Assembly: GCA_014379275.1 (NCBI GenBank)
Contig: JACMMA010000154.1
Coordinates: 1 to 10,348 of the forward strand
DNA from: Armatimonadota bacterium
Lineage (GTDB): Bacteria > Armatimonadota > Armatimonadia > Armatimonadales > Armatimonadaceae
Direction: 5' to 3'
DNA: 10,348 bases
In this document: piece by piece, positions 1-4,779 of the stretch
Numbering within the stretch: position 1 is the first letter of the stretch
How the letters are laid out: each line of letters starts with the position of its first letter
Made by a program: the position numbers and the translations under genes
Notes under the pieces: generated by a model
The model's input: only the letters and a program-made list of their open reading frames with translations
What the model was told of the DNA's origin: nothing
Databases searched by the model: none

Positions 1-258
1 GCCCCTTATGACGCTATTCTGGTCGCCGCCGTCGCGCCGTCCGTGCCGCCCGCATTCGTCGCGCAATTGAAGCCGGGTGGACGCCTCGTTCTTCCGGTCG
101 GACTGGAGGACGCCCCGCAGCGGCTGTTGTTACTCACGAAATCGAGCGACGGTTCGGACTCGGTGGCGACGCGTGACCTCGGCCCCGTCGCATTCGTTCC
201 GTTGGTCGGCGCGGGAGGCTTCGGCTTACCGGATGACCTGGGAGCGATGGATATTTAA
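1..258 (+). CDS. pcm: Protein-L-isoaspartate O-methyltransferase, C-terminal part (5' end outside window)
   Basis: Reading from base 1 gives 85 residues before a TAA stop. They begin APYDAILV and continue with VPPAFVAQLKPGGRLVLPVG, then QRLLLLTK and FVPLVGAGG. This is the C-terminal third of the Pcm family: the end of the Rossmann-type SAM-dependent methyltransferase fold, with its LKPGGRLVLPVG strand-turn-strand and the closing 'PLVG' segment. Pcm enzymes methylate the abnormal L-isoaspartyl carboxylate in damaged proteins, starting its conversion back to aspartate, and act in the cytoplasm. The SAM-binding glycine motif lies upstream of the window and cannot be checked. The tail after PLVG is about 15 residues. 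The gene converges on the pterin dehydratase gene, and the two stop codons share the bases TTAA, leaving no room for a terminator between them. Confidence 0.9.
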   Translation, partial: APYDAILVAAVAPSVPPAFVAQLKPGGRLVLPVGLEDAPQRLLLLTKSSDGSDSVATRDLGPVAFVPLVGAGGFGLPDDLGAMDI

Positions 259-533
259 ACGATCTCGTCCGATTCCCCGGCCAAAGCGAAATCGCTCTGT
301 GTTATTCCGCCCGCATCGTGGGTTACGAGTCCCAGAGTTACTTTGTTGTAGCGGATGTCGATGTCCGGGTGATGGTTCGCTTTTTCCGCCGCCTCCGCGA
401 CGCCGTTCACGAATCGCATAGAGGCGACGAAATCTGTGAAGGAAAACGTGCGCGATAGGACGCCGTTTTTGATCTGCCATTCCGGCACCGCTTTCAGGTG
501 CTCCGCTATTTCGGCCTCGGTAAGTTTTTTCAT
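255..533 (-). CDS. phhB: 4a-hydroxytetrahydrobiopterin dehydratase (pterin-4a-carbinolamine dehydratase, PCD/DCoH family)
   Basis: The gene encodes 92 residues, close to the usual 95-105 for the family. It begins MKKLTEAEIAEHL, followed by an early Trp (PEWQI, W19), the strand GVLSRTFSFTDF and a helix. The active-site signature is KANHHPDI (H54, H55, P56), then THDAGGIT (H72) with a following Asp, as in known PCDs. The enzyme dehydrates 4a-hydroxytetrahydropterin formed by aromatic amino acid hydroxylases, so the pterin cofactor can be recycled. Small bacterial homologues are also found without a hydroxylase and have been linked to molybdopterin enzymes. No hydroxylase is visible here, so the physiological partner is unknown. 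The ATG overlaps the stop of the upstream peptidase gene in ATGA, so it is probably translated by coupling. A reading frame extending farther upstream lies inside the peptidase gene and was not used. Confidence 0.9.
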   Translation of the reverse strand: MKKLTEAEIAEHLKAVPEWQIKNGVLSRTFSFTDFVASMRFVNGVAEAAEKANHHPDIDIRYNKVTLGLVTHDAGGITQSDFALAGESDEIV

Positions 534-1606
534 AAGTTTGTTTCCAATCGTCGTAAGTAAGCGACGAGTAAATCGGCGAGCATTTGCATCGCGTCCCCGT
601 GCATGATCTCGAATCCGTGTGAGTTCTCCGCGGCGAACGCCAGAGTGACCGGGCGGGCACAGAACCCCCGACTCGCCGCGAGTGTGGCGTCCGAACCCCC
701 GCGCGTTACCGCCTGCGGTTGGACGCCACAGTTGACTTCGCCCCCCGCCGCGTACACCAGCGCGATATCGAGCGGGGACATGGTTGCGTAGGAGTCGCTG
801 ATCCAAAGAGTCGGGGTCGCGTCGAGCGTTAAGTGGGCATCGGGCGTGCTCGGCCCTATTTCTAATGCCACGCAAACCGTCGGCGGTTTCGAAAGCGAGC
901 GGAGTGCGAACAACACCCCCTCACCCCCGACTTCCTCGGAAACCGTTGCGATAAAAAGTACGTCATCCCCGACGTTCGCCTCTTTCATGGCGCGGAGGGC
1001 GAGGAGCCAGGCGACACAGTCCGCGCGATCGTCCAGAAAATAGGATCCGACGCGGTTTCTACCGAGCGCCTGGACCCGACGACGATCCTGTGCCATAACG
1101 ACCCGACACCCCGGTACGATTCCACGCTCGATGAGCTCGACCCGGTTTAACCCTGTCCAGATCGACGCGTGATCCCAGGTGAGTGCCTTGCCATCGCGCG
1201 CCAATTGCGCGGCGGAATATGCCGCGGTTGTGTGTATGGACCCGAAGCTGAGTACCCCGGGAACCGGGTTCAGGCCGTCTAGCGGCAACACGTCGACGGG
1301 ACCCTCCCCCCATTTCCAAGGGTAAAGCCCACCCAGTGGCGCGACGCGCAAACCTCCGCCACCTTCATAACCGGTCACCATGGCGGCGATCTCATCCATA
1401 TGCGCGGTGACAACGGCGGTGGGGGCGTCCGGCACGACATCCCCGGTGGTGGCGAGTAAATTTCCTTTGGCGTCCACTCGGTAGGTAATATTCAGACCGA
1501 TTAGTTGCTCTTCCAGATACTGCCGTACGGCGTCCTCCTGACCAGGGGGACCGGGTATTTTCACGAGAGCCGCTAAAAGCTCGTCGGGAGAGGGAAAATC
1601 ATTCAT
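530..1606 (-). CDS. M42 family metallo-aminopeptidase (glutamyl/deblocking aminopeptidase or 'cellulase M' type)
   Basis: The protein has 358 residues, the usual length for MEROPS family M42 (clan MH). The zinc and catalytic residues appear in the expected order: AHMDE (H69, D71), FLDDRAD (D192, the bridging Asp), VSEEVGGEG (E224 general base, E225), VALEIGP (E249 where Asp is more common) and ENSHGFE (H330). M42 enzymes are cytosolic, usually large oligomeric assemblies with two metal ions that remove N-terminal residues from peptides. No signal peptide is present. Substrate preference cannot be read from sequence, and the name 'endoglucanase M' often attached to this family is a historical misnomer. 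The ATG at 1606-1604 has no clear Shine-Dalgarno sequence. The gene is followed by pterin dehydratase with a 4-base overlap and is divergent from the tRNA-Ala gene, so its promoter must lie in the 95 bases between them. Confidence 0.92.
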   Translation of the reverse strand: MNDFPSPDELLAALVKIPGPPGQEDAVRQYLEEQLIGLNITYRVDAKGNLLATTGDVVPDAPTAVVTAHMDEIAAMVTGYEGGGGLRVAPLGGLYPWKWGEGPVDVLPLDGLNPVPGVLSFGSIHTTAAYSAAQLARDGKALTWDHASIWTGLNRVELIERGIVPGCRVVMAQDRRRVQALGRNRVGSYFLDDRADCVAWLLALRAMKEANVGDDVLFIATVSEEVGGEGVLFALRSLSKPPTVCVALEIGPSTPDAHLTLDATPTLWISDSYATMSPLDIALVYAAGGEVNCGVQPQAVTRGGSDATLAASRGFCARPVTLAFAAENSHGFEIMHGDAMQMLADLLVAYLRRLETNL

Positions 1607-1660
1607 GCGTTGAGTACCAGAGTCGTTGTGTTTTTGGCCGCGATGCCGAAGAATGCGTTC

Positions 1661-1689
1661 TTGACAGGCAACTTCTTGAATGGTACCAT
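1661..1689 (+). promoter_or_regulatory. Sigma-70-type promoter of the tRNA-Ala gene (extended -10)
   Basis: A perfect TTGACA (1661-1666) is followed after 17 bases by TACCAT (1684-1689, 4 of 6 to TATAAT), preceded by TGG, which makes an extended -10 (TGn). Transcription would start near 1696, about six bases before the mature tRNA. The -10 lies inside the 12-base perfect palindrome AATGGTACCATT (1679-1690). Confidence 0.75.
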
Positions 1690-1701
1690 TTATCTCGTTG
1701 C

Positions 1702-1774
1702 GGGGATATAGCTCAGTTGGGAGAGCGCTACATTCGCATTGTAGAGGTCAGGGGTTCGAGCCCCCTTATCTCCA
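1702..1774 (+). tRNA. tRNA-Ala (anticodon CGC)
   Basis: A 73-nt cloverleaf folds cleanly. The acceptor stem is GGGGATA with TATCTCC, the D arm is GCTC/GAGC, the anticodon stem is CTACA/TGTAG with loop TTCGCAT, the variable loop is AGGTC, and the T arm is AGGGG-TTCGAGC-CCCCT. The anticodon CGC (1735-1737) reads the Ala codon GCG. The third acceptor pair is G3-U70 (G1704 with T1771 region of the 3' strand), the hallmark recognised by alanyl-tRNA synthetase, which independently supports the assignment. The discriminator base is A1774. CCA is not encoded, because the next bases are TCC, so it must be added by the CCA-adding enzyme. The gene stands alone between a strong promoter and a terminator. 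Confidence 0.96.
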
Positions 1775-1782
1775 TCCGAAGC

Positions 1783-1818
1783 AAAATAGCCCACCGGCAT
1801 AAACCGGTGGGCTATTTT
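1783..1818. terminator. Bidirectional intrinsic terminator between tRNA-Ala and the foldase gene
   Basis: A perfect 15-bp stem (1783-1797 with 1804-1818) has a GC-rich core CCCACCGG/CCGGTGGG, flanking A and T runs, and the 6-base loop CATAAA. Read rightwards it ends in TTTTT (1815-1819) after the tRNA. Read leftwards it ends in TTTT, 17 bases after the stop of the convergent lipoprotein gene. It therefore fits termination on both strands. Confidence 0.9.
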
Positions 1819-1834
1819 TCTGCTCCGAATACTT

Positions 1835-2989
1835 CTACTTCGGTGCGACGGGGGCTGTCAAGCCACCGGCCGCCGCAGGGTTCGCCCCGACAGGGGCAGG
1901 AACGCTTTGCCCGATCCCGGCTTTACTCGCCGATTCTTTCACCGCAGACCACACCGCCTCATAGGACTTGTTTTCCGACTCGAACTTCGCCTTCATTTTC
2001 TTTTGCAAGATGTCGTTCTTGACCGACTGGTTTTTCGGATCCTGAAGCTTTAATTGCACCAGTTGGCGACGGACGAGCGGGGCGGCGTCCTCGAACGGAA
2101 TCATGTACTCCGGTAATTTCTTCTCGATCTTGACCCATGCTTTGACGCCCTCTTTTTGGAAGTCGATCGGGCCGAAGTACTTGCCTTCCGCCGTTTGGGA
2201 GACTTTGGCCTGCATTGCGGGCGCGAGTGTGTTGACCGCGACCGCTTGCGGCAGTAGCCCGCCGGTGCCGCGCATCGGGAGCGGGTTCGATTCTTTGGCG
2301 ATCGCATCGAATGATTTACCGGCGGCGAGGTCTTGCGCGATCTTCTTGTATTCCGGTGCGTTTTCAGACGCGACGGCGAGGCGCATCTGTACCCGCGCAG
2401 GAAGCCCGAATGCGGACCGGAACTTTTCGTATGTTTCCCGCACTTCCTTCTCGTCTAATTTCAGAAGCCTTCCGTAAAGCGCGGTCTCTGCCAGCTGTAC
2501 ACGCAGGTCGCTTTTGATTTCGTCCGGAGTGGTGCCTTGCTCCTTCATCGCTTCGTCGTAATTTTTACCGGGAAATTGCGCGACAAAAAGTTTCTTCTGC
2601 ACGTCGAACATTTTGCTGACATCTTCATCCGTCGGCAGGGAACTGTTTTTAGAGGCTTCCGCCATGATGACGCGGTTGCTGATGATTTGATCGAGGACGA
2701 CACGCTCGGCATTGGTCGGCTGACCGCCCGGAACGGCGACTGTCTGCCGCTCCAATTGGTGCAAATATTCTTGCTCGGTTACGATCTGCCCGTTGACTTT
2801 ACCGAAGGTTTTCTCGCCCGTATTGCAACCGGAAAGAAGGAGGACGGCGAGCGCGGTAGCACCAGCCAGCGTAGCCAGCGTCAATGTATTCCACGTGACC
2901 TGGGAAACTTTACGGGTTGCGGCTAAGGCAATCACCTGAGCCGTCGCACGCCGGCGACCGGGTGCCGGGAAAGAGGTTTTGCGATTCAA
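1835..2989 (-). CDS. Lipoprotein foldase of the SurA/PrsA class (parvulin-like peptidyl-prolyl isomerase domain, degenerate)
   Basis: From the preferred TTG start the protein has 384 residues. An Arg-rich N-terminal stretch (about residues 8-28) precedes a hydrophobic segment (36-54) ending in the lipobox LLLSGC, so Cys55 is the likely lipidated residue. Residues about 62-185 resemble the SurA N-terminal chaperone domain (GQIVTEQEYLHQLERQ; LDQIISNRVIMAEA). Residues about 199-293 have the parvulin outline (AQDLAAGKSFDAIAKES; GTGGLLPQ). The usual RHI motif is replaced by VQMRLAV, so isomerase activity is doubtful and chaperone function more likely. The C-terminus is an Ala/Pro/Gly-rich tail. 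The protein should act outside the cytoplasmic membrane, in folding of exported proteins. A TTG at 2989-2987 follows AGGAG by 8 bases. An ATG six codons upstream (3007-3005) has no ribosome binding site, so it was not chosen, although it remains possible. Confidence 0.8.
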   Translation of the reverse strand: MNRKTSFPAPGRRRATAQVIALAATRKVSQVTWNTLTLATLAGATALAVLLLSGCNTGEKTFGKVNGQIVTEQEYLHQLERQTVAVPGGQPTNAERVVLDQIISNRVIMAEASKNSSLPTDEDVSKMFDVQKKLFVAQFPGKNYDEAMKEQGTTPDEIKSDLRVQLAETALYGRLLKLDEKEVRETYEKFRSAFGLPARVQMRLAVASENAPEYKKIAQDLAAGKSFDAIAKESNPLPMRGTGGLLPQAVAVNTLAPAMQAKVSQTAEGKYFGPIDFQKEGVKAWVKIEKKLPEYMIPFEDAAPLVRRQLVQLKLQDPKNQSVKNDILQKKMKAKFESENKSYEAVWSAVKESASKAGIGQSVPAPVGANPAAAGGLTAPVAPK

Positions 2990-2997
2990 GGAAAAGT

Positions 2998-3002
2998 CTC
3001 CT
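2998..3002 (-). promoter_or_regulatory. Shine-Dalgarno AGGAG that favours a TTG start for the lipoprotein foldase
   Basis: AGGAG (read 3002 to 2998) lies 8 bases before TTG 2989-2987. It falls inside codons 2-4 of the alternative ATG frame, where the upstream sequence is pyrimidine-rich and offers no ribosome binding site. Confidence 0.6.
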
Positions 3003-3040
3003 GACATGAGGGTATGAGTATTTAAAGGGTTTCGGCGAAA

Positions 3041-3082
3041 AATTTACGTAACATGCCATGTCGTCAACAACGATTTTACGTA
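3041..3082 (-). promoter_or_regulatory. Possible second promoter with a palindrome cluster upstream of the foldase gene
   Basis: TTGACG (3067-3062) is followed after only 15 bases by TAAATT (3046-3041), a weak promoter-like pair. The spacer contains the perfect palindrome ACATGCCATGT (3051-3061). Two TACGTA palindromes (3045-3050 and 3077-3082) flank the -35 element, 32 bases apart, and extend to 7-base inverted repeats TACGTAA/TTACGTA. This could be an operator region, but each element is short and none has a recognised regulator. Confidence 0.3.
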
Positions 3083-3180
3083 CTGTCTAATTACGCGGTG
3101 GCGGCGCTAAAGGTTTCCGCCGATCATCACGGATGGCGAATCCCGCCTCAGCGAACGTTCACGTGGATATCGCCCCGGGA

Positions 3181-3210
3181 ATCGTATCATGTTTTGGAAA
3201 GAAGCGTCAA
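3181..3210 (-). promoter_or_regulatory. Promoter for the lipoprotein foldase gene (extended -10)
   Basis: On the minus strand TTGACG (3210-3205, 5 of 6) is followed after 18 bases by TACGAT (3186-3181), preceded by TGA, which gives an extended -10 TGnTACGAT. It starts 4 bases beyond the mltG stop codon. The start point would be near 3174, leaving a leader of about 170-185 nt before the foldase start codon. The layout resembles the tRNA-Ala promoter in this window (TTGACA, 17, TGGTACCAT). I see no recognisable riboswitch in the leader. Confidence 0.55.
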
Positions 3211-3213
3211 TCG

Positions 3214-4263
3214 TTACCGGCTCCGGCGTACCGCGGCGATGTTTCGGTTGTGATCCGCGAGCGTTTTGCCGAAAACATGTGAGCCGTCTGTCTTTGCGAC
3301 ATAAAACAGGAAGTCATGGTCCGCAGGATTCAGCGCGGCTTCTAGAGCATCCGCGCCAGGGCAGCAGATCGGCCCCGGGGGTAATCCGGCGACGCGGTAG
3401 GTGTTGTACGGCGATTCCACCTCTAAGTCTCGATACAGTAAGCGTTCTTTATGCTCTCCACGCGCATATTGTACGGTGGCATCGATCTGCAAACGCATCC
3501 CGCGCTTAAGGCGGTTATAGATCACCCCGGCGATGAGCGGACGATCCCCCGGAGTTCGTGCTTCGCGCTCTATCATGGACGCAACGATCACCAGTTCGGA
3601 AATCGTCCTGCCGGAGCGACGAATATCGTCCGCGTACCGTTTAGCAAAAACGGATTCGAAACCGCTCAGCATCCGCTCGGCGATGCCGCCTTCCGTTTCA
3701 CCGAGCGGAAAGCGATAGGTGGCGGGGAAAAGATAACCTTCCAGGTTCGCAGGCGGTTTGAACGAGGCGTCAATAGTCTTTCCTCGCTTGGTGACAAGTT
3801 CGTAGAAAAGGGCTTCGTCACACAGTTCGTTTTTCGCCAATCGCTTCGCGATCTGACGAACGGTGAACCCTTCCGGGAACGTCACTCGGACGGTAACCAC
3901 ATCGCCTTTCTCCAACCGGGATACGATCTGCGCTACCGATTCTGTCGGGGCGATGTCGTAAACACCGGGACGGATCGAAACGCCTTCCGCGCTCATGGTG
4001 AAAACGCGGGCGTCGCGGATCAGACCGGACTCATCCAGGTTTCTTGCCACGGACTCCACGGTCGCGCCCGGCGGCACCGTGATGCGCTTCGGTCCGCCGG
4101 CACTGAGTAGCGGTTTCCTCGCCCAGCGAATGTAAAGATTCACACCGGCTGCCCCGCCGACCAGCACCACCATAAGCAGAACGGCAACGAGGATAGCCAC
4201 CGGGAAACGCTTTTTCGTGGCAGGGGGAAAGACGGGGGAATCGGGAGTTTCTGGAATTATCAC
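3214..4263 (-). CDS. mltG: Endolytic murein transglycosylase MltG (YceG-like)
   Basis: The protein has 349 residues, typical of MltG. A short cytoplasmic N-terminus is followed by one membrane segment (about 21-43), a LysM-like region (KRITVPPGATVESVARNL) and the YceG catalytic domain. Family motifs include ANLEGYLFPATYRF (173-185), VASMIEREA (E232 matches the catalytic Glu of the ASxxEKE motif), VIYNRLKRGMRLQIDATVQY, SPYNTYRVAGLPPGPI and the C-terminal FYVAKTDGSHVFGKTLADHN. MltG cuts nascent glycan strands next to the membrane and so sets peptidoglycan strand length. The start is GTG (4263-4261), overlapping the ruvX stop in GTGA, which implies coupled translation. It is the last gene of the alaS operon. 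No convincing terminator follows; a promoter for the next gene starts immediately after its stop. Confidence 0.96.
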   Translation of the reverse strand: MIIPETPDSPVFPPATKKRFPVAILVAVLLMVVLVGGAAGVNLYIRWARKPLLSAGGPKRITVPPGATVESVARNLDESGLIRDARVFTMSAEGVSIRPGVYDIAPTESVAQIVSRLEKGDVVTVRVTFPEGFTVRQIAKRLAKNELCDEALFYELVTKRGKTIDASFKPPANLEGYLFPATYRFPLGETEGGIAERMLSGFESVFAKRYADDIRRSGRTISELVIVASMIEREARTPGDRPLIAGVIYNRLKRGMRLQIDATVQYARGEHKERLLYRDLEVESPYNTYRVAGLPPGPICCPGADALEAALNPADHDFLFYVAKTDGSHVFGKTLADHNRNIAAVRRSR

Positions 4264-4733
4264 GTCGCTGGTTCGTCGGCAGGCGATTCTGTGTGCATCG
4301 CTTGCCCCTTTCGCTTCTCATCGGCGCGGTGGCGCAGGAACGACCGCAGGATGCTCGCCGCAGCCATCTGATCGATCTTCTCGCGCCGCTTCGACCGCGA
4401 AATATCGGCTTCGATCATTATATCCGCGGCGTCCATCGTGGTGCCGTACTCGTTGTGCATCGTGATCGGCAACCCGGTCAATTTCGATAACGCCCGCGAA
4501 AACTCGGTCGCGGCTTGTGCCGACGGACCGTGCGACCCGTCGGCGTTGAGCGGAAGACCGACCACGAACGCCTGCACTTGCTCCAACGCACCGATCCGCA
4601 ATATCTCTCCCAGGTCGTGCCGCAGTGACCGCGACCGGGTGACCGTCGCCAGGGGATAAGCCCCGAACTCCAGCTCGTCGCACGCTGCCAGACCGATGCG
4701 CTTGGTGCCATAATCTATCGCCAGGAATATCAT
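4260..4733 (-). CDS. ruvX: Putative pre-16S rRNA nuclease / Holliday junction resolvase-like RuvX (YqgF)
   Basis: The protein has 157 residues; the family is usually about 140, and the excess is a charged C-terminal tail (134-157). The RNase H-like fold shows MIFLAIDYGTKRIGLAACD (catalytic D7), FVVGLPLNADGS (56-67), HNEYGTTMDA (E95, where the family usually has DERxTT) and KIDQMAAASILRSFL (D121). The three acidic residues D7, E95 and D121 are retained, but the Arg of DER is replaced by Tyr and the Asp by Asn. YqgF proteins are implicated in 5' maturation of 16S rRNA, and in some lineages in Holliday junction cleavage; both roles are cytoplasmic. The ATG lacks a Shine-Dalgarno sequence. It lies 46 bases after the membrane protein gene and overlaps mltG by four bases, the common ruvX-mltG pairing. 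Confidence 0.93.
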   Translation of the reverse strand: MIFLAIDYGTKRIGLAACDELEFGAYPLATVTRSRSLRHDLGEILRIGALEQVQAFVVGLPLNADGSHGPSAQAATEFSRALSKLTGLPITMHNEYGTTMDAADIMIEADISRSKRREKIDQMAAASILRSFLRHRADEKRKGQAMHTESPADEPAT

Positions 4734-4779
4734 TCGGGAATTAGTGGTGAGTAAGCGAACGTAACAACTTTCTGCATAG

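Noticed and set aside
255..875. A 206-codon minus-strand frame extending the pterin dehydratase upstream
   Set aside because: The first 114 residues run antiparallel to nothing but in a second frame of the M42 gene, are Arg-rich and show no homology. The 92-residue start at 533 gives the normal family length.
1649..1662. AAGAA-TGCG-TTCTT dyad near the tRNA promoter -35
   Set aside because: The arms are only five bases long and AT-rich, and the dyad overlaps the -35 element by chance composition. It is not enough to call an operator.
3153..3160. GAACGTTC palindrome as a possible SOS box
   Set aside because: The Gram-positive LexA box needs GAAC and GTTC separated by four bases. Here they are adjacent, and an 8-bp palindrome is common by chance.
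3053..3253. Small plus-strand open frame of 66 codons in the intergenic region
   Set aside because: It covers the leader and the 3' end of mltG, has no ribosome binding site and no recognisable protein features.
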